This document shows, piece by piece, positions 47,101-56,252 of a DNA stretch of 64,000 bases. This DNA comes from Hypomesus transpacificus. Its lineage: Eukaryota > Chordata > Actinopteri > Osmeriformes > Osmeridae. How positions within the stretch are numbered: the first letter of the stretch is position 1; each line of letters starts with the position of its first letter. The stretch spans positions 1 through 64,000 of the forward strand of contig NW_025813750.1 in NCBI RefSeq assembly GCF_021917145.1, written 5' to 3'. The translations under genes and the position numbers were made by a program. Under the pieces are notes generated by a model, which saw only the letters and a program-made list of their open reading frames with translations, did no database searches and was not told where the DNA came from.

Positions 47101-48230
47101 GTCAGCCTTCTTTTAGACACATTTGAAACAAAAATTACCACATTCTCTTCACTACTCTTTAACTTAAACAATTGGAACTTCAATTTCACCATTGAACTTG
47201 AATTTTGGTTTCCATATTTCTAAGCATTTCACAATTCCTCTGTACAACTTTTAAAACAATTAACCATGGTTATATATACACAATAGGTCCGCGGTTTATA
47301 CAATTATACAATTAGTCCTCATCGACTAATATAATTAGTCCTCGTCGACTAATGTAGTACTATCTTTTACGTGCGCACGGAGTCATTTAATCCTGTAGTC
47401 TTCTCACAGCGACTGTGGACGGCCCATTTACCTCAATGGCTTTCTACAGAATTTAGCAAAATAGGTTACTACGCTGTTCCCGGTACCCCCGGCGCCATAT
47501 GTTAGTAAACGTGGCTTCTGTGATTAGCCTGCACCATCTCACAACTGGATCTGAATTAAGCAAATGTAGATGATAGAACTGCACGTCTAATTTATCTTTA
47601 ACTTAAAAATCGAGAGTCCAAATTCTGCATTGTACACTGAAAAGTCCTATCTTATGTTCACACATACATCTGAGTCCTGGTCGCCCAGGCCTTTTCAACC
47701 TGTTCGTTTGGCTAGGATTTAATAACACATGTTTGTAAGGCACGTGTCTACCACCAGACCCAGATCTATCAAAACAAACACATTTCAGCAACAATAAACG
47801 CACTTATGTAGAACTCCACTCTCTAATGGCATGTCAAACGCCTTTACCATGTGTAGATTACAATTCCCAATTCATCAGCAATAACAATCAGTTATTATGT
47901 CAATTTCAACCAATATACATTTACAGGTCAGGATCCATTGTGAGTTTAGTTCACGACTTCACAGCGGAGTATTTCATCCAACTCTGTTATACTGCAATGG
48001 CATTCCCACAGAAATCAGCAATAATCTTTCCATTTGGTTAGGTATTTAACTACCACCAAACTCAGATATATTTCAAATATCTCAGTTCTGGTCGGTCAGG
48101 CCGTAACTGATTCTGTTCCATTTCTTAGCAAAACATACAGTCTATTTACTTCACCGATCTATCTGCTCCCAATGCGTCACAGATCACGGGTCTCAGTAAA
48201 TATGACACCCCAATCGCTGCACTGGGTTTC
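44200..48230. other. AT-rich retroviral interior without recognisable gene
   Basis: About 4 kb with poly-A/T-rich composition and only short open frames. A motif resembling GTTTGGCTAGGAATTA recurs in degenerate form near 46.4, 47.7 and 48.0 kb next to TCTGGTCGG-like words, suggesting old internal duplications. I can assign no gene to it. Confidence 0.6.
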
Positions 48231-48533
48231 CAACAGGTCTTAGCTGATAGGGACCAGAGTGCTTTAATAACTACACTATGGAGTTTTTTTTTAAATCAAT
48301 TTGGAGCAAAATTCGACTATATATATATACAATTTCATTCTTACCTTGTCCATCGAAAGCTGTGCCTCTTAGCTAGTCCAGAAATCCGTCACCTTTCCAC
48401 CATCCCCTCCCCCCCCAAAAAACTGGCCTCTTTTTAAACAGCCATTTTTGCTGCGAGGTTCTCCATTGTCATGCACGTCTGCACGATTTTAGTTCTTGGT
48501 TCTTGGGTTCTGGATGGTGGAATGGATGTTGGA

Positions 48534-48551
48534 ATCCGGCTCGAAGGACCA
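48534..48551 (-). other. Primer binding site, tRNA-Tyr type
   Basis: 18 bases complementary to the tRNA-Tyr 3' end with CCA, 3 bases from the LTR at 48555. Confidence 0.75.
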
Positions 48552-48554
48552 TTG

Positions 48555-49094
48555 TGTCAGAAGTATTAATCTATCAAGCATTGCACAGTCAGTCGGTGAA
48601 CAAGTTTAAGAAAGCTTTATTGCTTGTGGCCGGCCCACAAGGAGACAAAACATCACACCCCATTGTGCTACAAGTTTGTCCGCTAGCATGTTGCGCTAGC
48701 TAGCTATTTAAGCAGAACCGCCCTTTACAGTCATTGGTTAAGACAAAGGCATGCAAATGTTCCATTGCTCTTCTTCATTGGCTCCTTGCATAGACCTGGC
48801 GCGCGCGTGTGTGCGTGCGTGTTTGAGTGTGTGCGTGCTTGAGTGTGTGCGTGTGTGTGCCTTTTGACCCCTGTAAGCTTGACCACATGATTCACCCAAC
48901 ACAGATAAGGCCAGACATCTTTTAGGGCCTCTTCAGTAAGAGAGAGTGGTCAGCCCAGGTCACCTTGTTTACGTATGCCTCATGTTACCCAAAGTCCAGA
49001 TTTGGGGGTAGGCTTCTCTCTACACACAAGGAATGCTGAACACAGAATCATTCTTATACAGGATAAATGTGTTACATCTTCAATTTCTCCAACA
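48555..49094 (-). repeat. LTR, right
   Basis: The 5' LTR in element orientation. On the minus strand TAAATA at 48715-48720 is a candidate TATA box and AATAAA at 48616-48621 a candidate polyadenylation signal. A GC/GT alternating tract lies between about 48.80 and 48.86 kb. Confidence 0.85.
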
Positions 49095-49157
49095 CCAAGG
49101 CGCTGGATTAAGGCTCCAGTCTCTCCGGAGGCGTGGGTTCGAATCCCACCGCTGCCA
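49095..49157 (+). pseudogene. tRNA-Leu(AAG), 3' part split by retrovirus
   Basis: Same start point as 993, 31480 and 39829. Confidence 0.85.
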
Positions 49158-49483
49158 CTTTTGTAGGGTGCTAACGGCGTCTCATTGCTTTCACGTCAGT
49201 AAGTGGGTTTGAAAGGTGAACTGTGGCTCGTTGTGTTGTGTTGTCGTTGATGCTTTCTTGGGGCATCGTAGGTATAGTGGCTCCATCACCAGACAATACA
49301 AACCGTGAAGAGGCATTTCGTCTCTTGTGAAGGTCGAACACATCCGGAGTAGGCCAAGTGTTCCAAACTCGACAGAAGTATAAACCAGGTTTATGGTAAT
49401 CTCTTACTAGTTGGACGTCAGTAGGTGGTGTGAAAAGTCGAACCGTGGCTCGAAATGCTGTGCGATCATGGAGGATGTCGTGG

Positions 49484-49555
49484 GCATTGGTGGTATAGTG
49501 GCAAGCATAGCTGCGTTCCAAGCAGTTGACCCGGGTTAGATTCCCGGCCAATGCA
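49484..49555 (+). pseudogene. tRNA-Gly(TCC) with C56A
   Basis: T loop TTAGATT; the anticodon loop starts GTTCCAA, so position 32 is also changed. Confidence 0.7.
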
Positions 49556-49682
49556 GAACCTTGAGAAAGATGTGTTTTATCTGGTGTCATTCCACTGCTT
49601 GCAGGCATTAGACTAGTCACGTGAGCTCCTGGACGATCGATCAGCTTCGGTTGGAGCTCGGCTGGCCAACAGTTGACAACGG

Positions 49683-49764
49683 GGTAGCGTGGCCGAGCGG
49701 TCCAAGGTGCTGGATTTAGGCTCCAGTCTCTCCGGAGGCGTGGGTTCGAATCCCACCGCTGCCA
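49683..49764 (+). tRNA. tRNA-Leu(TAG)
   Basis: Consensus with AAGGTGCTGG. Confidence 0.95.
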
Positions 49765-50084
49765 GTTTTGTAGGGTGCTAACGCCGTCTCGTTGCTTTCA
49801 AGTCAGTAAGTGGGTTTGAAAGGTGAACTGTGTCTCGATGTGTTGTCGTTGATGCTTTCTTGGGGCATCGTAGGTATAGTGGCTCCATCACCAGACAATA
49901 CAAAGTGTGAGAGGCATTTTGTCTCTTGTGACGGTCGAGCACATCCGGATTAGGCCAAGTGTTCCAAACTCGACAGAAGTATAAACCAGGTTTATGGCAA
50001 ACTCTTACTAGTTGGACGTCAGTAGGTGGTGTGAAAAATCGAACCGTGGCTCGAAAAGCTGTGCGATCATGGAGGATGTTGTGG

Positions 50085-50156
50085 GCATTGGTGGTATAGT
50101 GGCAAGCATAGCTGCCTTCCAAGCAGTTGACCCGGGTTCGATTCCCGGCCAATGCA
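50085..50156 (+). tRNA. tRNA-Gly(TCC)
   Basis: Consensus. Confidence 0.95.
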
Positions 50157-50284
50157 GAACCTTGAGAAAGATGTGTTTTATCTGGTGTCATTCCACTGCT
50201 TGCGGGCATTAGATATAGTCACGTGAGCTCCTGGACGATCGATCAGCTTCGGTTTGAGCTCGGCTGGCCAACAGCTGACAACGG

Positions 50285-50366
50285 GGTAGCGTGGCCGAGC
50301 GGTCCAAGGCGCTGGATTTAGGCTCCAGTCTCTCCGGAGGCGTGGGTTCGAATCCGACTGCTGCCA
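50285..50366 (+). tRNA. tRNA-Leu(TAG), CCGAC subtype
   Basis: One T-stem mismatch; B box intact. Confidence 0.8.
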
Positions 50367-50662
50367 CTTTTGTAGGGTACTAATGCCGTCTCGTTGCTTT
50401 CAAGTCAGTAAGTGGGTTTTAAAGGTGAACTGTGGCTCGACATGTTGTCGTTGATGCTTTCTTGGGGCATCGTAGGTATAGTGGCTCCATCACCAGACAA
50501 TACAAAGTGTGAGAGGCATTTCGTCTCTTGTGACGGTCGAGCACATCCGGATTAGGCCAAGTGTTCCAAACTCGACAGAAGTATAAACCAGGGACGTCAG
50601 TAGGTGGTGTGAAAAGTCGAACCGTGGCTCGAAATGCTGTGCGATCATGGAGGATGTCGTGG

Positions 50663-50734
50663 GCATTGGTGGTATAGTGGCAAGCATAGCTGCCTTCCAA
50701 GCAGTTGACCCGGGTTCGATTCCAGGCCAATGCA
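50663..50734 (+). tRNA. tRNA-Gly(TCC)
   Basis: TTCCAGG in the T stem gives one mismatch. The upstream spacer is about 16 bases shorter than usual. Confidence 0.8.
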
Positions 50735-50861
50735 GAACCTTGAGAAAGATGTGTTTTATCTGGTGTCATTCCACTGCTTGCGGGCATTAGACTAGTCACG
50801 TGAGCTCCTGGACGATCGATCAGCTTCGGTTGGAGCTCGGCTGGCCAACAGTTGACAACGG

Positions 50862-50943
50862 GGTAGCCTGGCCGAGCGGTCCAAGGCGCTGGATTAAGGC
50901 TCCAGTCTCTCCGGAGGCGTGGGTTCGAATACCACCGCTGCCA
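50862..50943 (+). tRNA. tRNA-Leu(AAG)
   Basis: Changes AGCCTGG in the acceptor/A-box start and GAATACCACC at the B-box end; reduced promoter strength is likely. Confidence 0.75.
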
Positions 50944-51249
50944 CTTTTGTAGGGTGCTAACGGCGTCTCATTGCTTTCACGTCAGTAAGTGGGTTTGAAA
51001 GGTGAACTGTGGCTCGTTGTGTTGTGTTGTCGTTGATGCTTTCTTGGGGAATCGTAGGTATAGTGGCTCCATCACCAGACAATACAAACCGTGAAGAGGC
51101 ATTTCGTCTCTTGTGAAGGTCGAACACATCCGGAGTAGGCCAAGTGTTCCAAACTCGACAGAAGTATAAACCAGGTTTAGGGCAATCTGTTACTAGTTCA
51201 GTATCGATCAGTTTTGGGAGAAGCTCGGGTGGCCAACAGCTGACAACGG

Positions 51250-51331
51250 GGTAGCGTGGCCGAGCGGTCCAAGGCGCTGGATTTAGGCTCCAGTCTCTCC
51301 GGAGGCGTGGGTTCAAATCCGACTGCTGCCA
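51250..51331 (+). tRNA. tRNA-Leu(TAG), CCGAC subtype
   Basis: T loop TTCAAAT; copy of the 1362 and 31849 type. Confidence 0.75.
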
Positions 51332-51651
51332 CTTTTGTAGGGTGCTAATGCCGTCTCGTTGCTTTCAAGTCAGTAAGTGGGTTTTAAAGGTGAGCTGTGG
51401 CTCGACATGTTGTCGTTGATGCTTTCTTGGGGCATCGTAGGTATAGTGGCTCCATCACCAGACAATACAAAGTGTGAGAGGCATTTCGTCCCTTGTGACG
51501 GTCGAGCACATCCGGATTAGGCCAAATGTTCCAAACTCGACAGAAGTATAAACCAGGTTTATGGCAATCTCTTACTAGTTGGACGTCAGTAGGTGGTGTG
51601 AAAAATCGAACCGTGGCTCGAAAAGCTGTGCGATCATGGAGGATGTCGTGG

Positions 51652-51722
51652 GCATTGGTGGTATAGTGGCAAGCATAGCTGCCTTCCAAGCAGTTGACCC
51701 GGGTTCGATTCCGGCCAATGCA
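51652..51722 (+). tRNA. tRNA-Gly(TCC), one base short
   Basis: One C missing in the T-stem C run; otherwise consensus. Confidence 0.7.
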
Positions 51723-51849
51723 GAACCTTGAGAAAGATGTGTTTTATCTGGTGTCATTCCACTGCTTGCGGGCATTAGACTAGTCACGTGAGCTCCTGGA
51801 CGATCGATCAGCTTCGGTTGGAGCTCGGCTGGCCAACAGTTGACAACGG

Positions 51850-51931
51850 GGTAGCGTGGCCGAGCGGTCCAAGGCGCTGGATTTAGGCTCCAGTCTCTCC
51901 GGAGGCGTGGGTTCGAATCCCACCGCTGCCA
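51850..51931 (+). tRNA. tRNA-Leu(TAG)
   Basis: Full consensus, with AAGGCGCTGG. Confidence 0.95.
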
Positions 51932-52251
51932 CTTTTGTAGGGTGCTAACGCCGTCTCGTTGCTTTCACGTCAGTAAGTGGGTTTGAAAGGTGAACTGTGG
52001 CTCGACATGTTGTCGTTGATGCTTTCTTGGGGCATCGTAGGTATAGTGGCTCCATCACCAGACAATACAAAGTGTGAGAGGCATTTCGTCTCTTGTGACG
52101 GTCGAGCACATCCGGATTAGGCCAAGTGTTCCAAACTCGACAGAAGTATAAACCAGGTTTATGGCAATCTCTTACTAGTTGGACGTCAGTAGGTGGTGTG
52201 AAAAATCGAACCGTGGCTCGAAATGCTGTGCGATCATGGAGGATGTCGTGG

Positions 52252-52323
52252 GCATTGGTGGTATAGTGGCAAGCATATCTGCCTTCCAAGCAGTTGACCC
52301 GGGTTCGATTCCCGGCCAATGCA
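52252..52323 (+). tRNA. tRNA-Gly(TCC), T27 variant
   Basis: CATATCTGCC; otherwise consensus. Confidence 0.85.
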
Positions 52324-52450
52324 GAACCTTGAGAAAGATGTGTTTTATCTGGTGTCATTCCACTGCTTGCGGGCATTAGACTAGTCACGTGAGCTCCTGG
52401 ACGATCGATCAGCTTCGGTTGGAGCTCGGCTGGCCAACAGTTGACAACGG

Positions 52451-52532
52451 GGTAGCGTGGCCGAGCGGTCCAAGGTGCTGGATTAAGGCTCCAGTCTCTC
52501 CGGAGGCGTGGGTTCGAATCCCACCGCTGCCA
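52451..52532 (+). tRNA. tRNA-Leu(AAG)
   Basis: AAGGTGCTGG background. Confidence 0.95.
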
Positions 52533-52832
52533 GTTTTGTAGGGTGCTAACGGCGTCTCGTTGCTTTCACGTCAGTAAGTGGGTTTGAAAGGTGAACTGTG
52601 GCTCGACATGTTGTCGTTGATGCTTTCTTGGGGCATCGTAGGTATAGTGGCTCCATCACCAGACAATACAAAGTGTGAGAGGCATTTCGTCTCTTGTGAC
52701 GGTCGAGCACATCCGGATTAGGCCAAGTGTTCCAAACTCGACAGAAGTATAAACCAGGTTTAGGGCAATCTGTTACTAGTTCAGTATCGATCAGTTTTGG
52801 GAGAAGCTCGGGTGGCCAACAACTGACAACGG

Positions 52833-52914
52833 GGTAGCGTGGCCGAGCGGTCCAAGCCGCTGGATTTAGGCTCCAGTCTCTCCGGAGGCGTGGGTTCGAA
52901 TCCGACTGCTGCCA
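52833..52914 (+). tRNA. tRNA-Leu(TAG), CCGAC subtype
   Basis: AAGCCGCTGG at the D-arm/anticodon junction; TTTTT follows. Confidence 0.75.
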
Positions 52915-53219
52915 TTTTTGCAGTGTGCTAACGCCGTCTCCTTGCTTTCACGTCAGTAAGTGGGTTTGAAAGGTGAACTGTGGCTCGTTGTGTTGTGTTG
53001 TCGTTGATGCTTTCTTGGGGCATCGTAGGTATAGTGGCTCCATCACCAGACAATACAAAGTGTGAGAGGCATTTCGTCTCTTGTGACGGTCGAGCACATC
53101 CGGATTAGGCCAAGTGTTCCAAACTCGACAGAAGTATAAACCAGGTTTAGGGCAATCTGTTACTAGTTCTGTATCGATCAGTTTTGGGAGAAGCTCGGGT
53201 GGCCAACAACTGACAACGG

Positions 53220-53301
53220 GGTAGCGTGGCCGAGCGGTCCAAGGCGCTGGATTTAGGCTCCAGTCTCTCCGGAGGCGTGGGTTCGAATCCGACTGCTGCC
53301 A
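53220..53301 (+). tRNA. tRNA-Leu(TAG), CCGAC subtype
   Basis: B box intact; usual T-stem mismatch. Confidence 0.8.
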
Positions 53302-53621
53302 CTTTTGTAGGGTACTAATGCCGTCTCGTTGCTTTCAAGTCAGTAAGTGGGTTTTAAAGGTGAACTGTGGCTCGACATGTTGTCGTTGATGCTTTCTTGG
53401 GGCATCGTAGGTATAGTGGCTCCATCACCAGACAATACAAAGTGTGAGAGGCATTTCGTCTCTTGTGACGGTCGAGCACATCCGGATTAGGCCAAGTGTT
53501 CCAAACTCGACAGAAGTATAAACCAGTTTTAGGGCAATCAATTACTAGTTGGACGTCAGTAGGTGGTGTGAAAAGTCGAACCGTGGCTCGAAATGCTGTG
53601 CGATCATGGAGGATGTCGTGG

Positions 53622-53693
53622 GCATTGGTGGTATAGTGGCAAGCATAGCTGCCTTCCAAGCAGTTGACCCGGGTTCGATTCCCGGCCAATGCA
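53622..53693 (+). tRNA. tRNA-Gly(TCC)
   Basis: Consensus. Confidence 0.95.
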
Positions 53694-53821
53694 GAACCTT
53701 GAGAAAGATGTGTTTTATCTGGTGTCATTCCACTGCTTGCGGGCATTAGATATAATCACGTGAGCTCCTGGACGATCGATCAGCTTCGGTTTGAGCTCGG
53801 CTGGCCAACAGCTGACAACGG

Positions 53822-53903
53822 GGTAGCGTGGCCGAGCGGTCCAAAGCGCTGGATTAAGGCTCCAGTCTCTCCGGAGGCGTGGGTTCGAATCCCACCGCTG
53901 CCA
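53822..53903 (+). tRNA. tRNA-Leu(AAG)
   Basis: AAAGCGCTGG junction. The flank CTTTAG has only three T, so the terminator is weak. Confidence 0.85.
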
Positions 53904-54159
53904 CTTTAGTAGGGTGCTAACGGCGTCTCATTGCTTTCACGTCAGTAAGTGGGTTTGAAAGGTGAACTGTGTCTCGATGTGTTGTCGTTGATGCTTTCTT
54001 GGGGCATCGTAGGTATAGTGGCTCCATCACCAGACAATACAAAGTGTGAGAGGCATTTCGTCTCTTGTAACGTCGAGCACATCCGGATCTAGTCACGTGA
54101 GCTCCTGGACGATCGATCAGCTTCGGTTGGAGCTCGGCTGGCCAACAGTTGACAATGGG

Positions 54160-54241
54160 GGTAGCGTGGCCGAGCGGTCCAAGGTGCTGGATTAAGGCTC
54201 CAGTCTCTCCGGAGGCGTGGGTTCGAATCCCACCGCTGCCA
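54160..54241 (+). tRNA. tRNA-Leu(AAG)
   Basis: AAGGTGCTGG background; it lies just after the shortened unit. Confidence 0.95.
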
Positions 54242-54552
54242 GTTTTGTAGGGTGCTAACGGCGTCTCGTTGCTTTCACGTCAGTAAGTGGGTTTGAAAGG
54301 TGAACTGTGGCTCGACGTGTTGTGTTGTGTTGTCGTTGATGCTTTCTTGGGGCATCGTAGGTATAGTGGCTCCATCACCAGACAATACAAACCGTGAAGA
54401 GGCATTTCGTCTCTTGTGATGGTCGAACACATCCGGAGTAGGCCAAGTGTTCCAAACTCAACAGAAGTATAAACCAGGTTTAGGGCAATCTGTTACTAGT
54501 TCAGTATCGATCAGTTTTGGGAGAAGCTCGGGTGGCCAACAGCTGACAACGG

Positions 54553-54634
54553 GGTAGCGTGGCCGAGCCGTCCAAGGCGCTGGATTTAGGCTCCAGTCTC
54601 TCCGGAGGCGTGGGTTAGAATCCGACTGCTGCCA
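54553..54634 (+). pseudogene. tRNA-Leu(TAG), degenerate
   Basis: C56A, GAGCCG and CCGAC, the same decayed lineage as in segment II. Confidence 0.75.
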
Positions 54635-54954
54635 TTTTTGTAGGGTGATAATGCCGTCTCGTTGCTTTCAAGTCAGTAAGTGGGTTTTAAAGTTGAATTA
54701 TGGCTCGACATGTTGTCGTTGATGCTTTCTTGGGGCATCGTAGGTATAGTGGCTCCATCACCAGACAATACAAAGTGTGAGAGGCATTTCGTCTCTTGTG
54801 ACGGTCGAGCACATCCGGATTAGGCCAAGTGTTCCAAACTCGACAGAAGTATAAACCAGGTTTATGGCAATCTCTTACTAGTTGGACGTCAGTAGGTGGT
54901 GTGAAAAATCGAACCGTGGCTCGAAATACTGTGCGATCATGGAGGATGTTGTGG

Positions 54955-55026
54955 GCATTGGTGGTATAGTGGCAAGCATAGCTGCCTTCCAAGCAGTTGA
55001 CCCGGGTTCGATTCCCGGCCAATGCA
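54955..55026 (+). tRNA. tRNA-Gly(TCC)
   Basis: Consensus body. Confidence 0.95.
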
Positions 55027-55155
55027 TAACCTTGAGAAAGATGTGTTTTATCTGGTGTCATTCCACTGCTTGCGGGCATTAGACTAGTCCCGTGAGCTCC
55101 TGGACGATCGATCAGCTTCGGTTGGAGCTCGGCTGGCCAACAGTTGACAACGGGG

Positions 55156-55237
55156 GGTAGCGTGGCCGAGCGGTCCAAGGTGCTGGATTAAGGCTCCAGT
55201 CTCTCCGGAGGCGTGGGTTCGAATCCCACCGCTGCCA
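55156..55237 (+). tRNA. tRNA-Leu(AAG)
   Basis: Consensus stems; two extra G in the 5' flank. Confidence 0.95.
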
Positions 55238-55562
55238 GTTTTGTAGGGTGCTAACGGCGTCTCGTTGCTTTCACGTCAGTAAGTGGGTTTGAAAGGTGAA
55301 CTGTGGCTCGTTGTGTTGTGTTGTCGTTGATGCTTTCTTGGGGCATCGTAGGTATAGTGGCTCCATCACCAGACAATACAAAGTGTGAGAGGCATTTCGT
55401 CTCTTGTGACGGTCGAGCACATCCGGATTAGGCCTAGTGTTCCAAACTCGACAGAAGTATAAACCAGGTTTATGGCAAACTCTTACTAGTTGGACGTCAG
55501 TAGGTGGTGTGAAAAATCGAACCGTGGCTCGAAAAGCTGTGCGATCATGGAGGATGTCGTGG

Positions 55563-55604
55563 GCATTGGTGGTATAGTGGCAAGCATAGCTGCCTTCCAC
55601 GCGG
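55563..55604 (+). pseudogene. tRNA-Gly(TCC), 5' part split by transposon copy 3
   Basis: Consensus 5' part ending CTTCCACGCGG. The partner is 63156-63190. Confidence 0.85.
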
Positions 55605-56211
55605 CGGGCAGACGCCTGTACCTGTAAAGGGAAAAATTGGGGTACTCGTGTCGAATCCCAGTCACGACGATGTTTATTACAAATGATTTATTGTACTTCT
55701 TTCAATGATACAATATAGTGGCACTGGTTATCTGCTATATATCAAACCAATGTAAAAGGCCATACTGAGATGCCTCTAATCTACATCTAAAATTGCAGTA
55801 TTGTACATTACAAATACATCATAATTGTATTCAGCCTTGTTTATTAACAAGATTGTGTATTGTCCGTTGGCACTATTTTCATTGTTTGTATATTGTCTGG
55901 TTTTGATGGAATATAAAAAAAATATATTCTGGTAAAAACCTCTAATATTGGGGATTTATTTTCAGTGTAACCAGTTGCCTGGATTTGTTTGAGCCACTAA
56001 ATGAAGACATTTGTACAGATGAGTCTTAAGGGGTCAATGGTAATCAATAGTCTGATCCATCTCCATTTTCATACATCATGAACATTTATTTGATGATTAA
56101 TTGTGATACAAATAACTGAGATGAACACACAATCTTATTTTGGCCATTTATTGGAACATGTAATCAAGGCTTGTACAAATAACCTAGATTAAGTGCAAAA
56201 CAGTCATATTA

Positions 56212-56217
56212 TTTATT
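56212..56217 (-). terminator. Polyadenylation signal of transposase gene, copy 3
   Basis: AATAAA on the minus strand, about 36 bases after the stop codon. Confidence 0.5.
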
Positions 56218-56252
56218 TGAACTATTTACAACAATTTTTATGTACAGTTTGC

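Larger units (their letters stand above)
41043..49094 (-). mobile_element. Endogenous retrovirus, long LTR-bounded copy
   Basis: 8.05 kb between 540-base LTRs, with CCAAG on both sides (41038-41042 and 49095-49099). Minus orientation is shown by the tRNA-Tyr-type primer binding site beside the right LTR and a purine tract beside the left one. The interior is AT-rich, with no long open frame. It keeps remnants of RNase H and the integrase N-terminal region (about 43.3-43.6 kb) and of the integrase C-terminal GPY-type region (about 44.1-44.2 kb), with class I, gamma/epsilon-like wording. It is a broken fossil with many breaks. The LTR pair differs at only a handful of sites, so the insertion looks recent unless homogenised. 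Confidence 0.85.
49095..55604. repeat. tRNA array segment V
   Basis: 12 full Leu and 7 full Gly loci with less regular order than segment IV. One unit is shortened: near 54088 the spacer jumps from ACATCCGGAT straight to CTAGTCACGTGAG, so its Gly gene is missing. It ends in the third transposon-split Gly. Spacers otherwise hold the usual modules only. Confidence 0.9.

Noticed and set aside
47490-47515. A second primer-binding-site-like word with GGCGCC next to TGTTAG
   Set aside because: No LTR pair fits it and the match to a known tRNA 3' end is unclear. The site beside the 540-base LTR is far better.
48534-48551. tRNA-Tyr gene fragment
   Set aside because: Only the 3' end plus CCA is present, next to an LTR, so it is a primer binding site.
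48503-49166. Small + strand open frames in the LTR
   Set aside because: They cross the GT-rich tract and the LTR/tRNA border in the sense opposite to the element; no coding signal.
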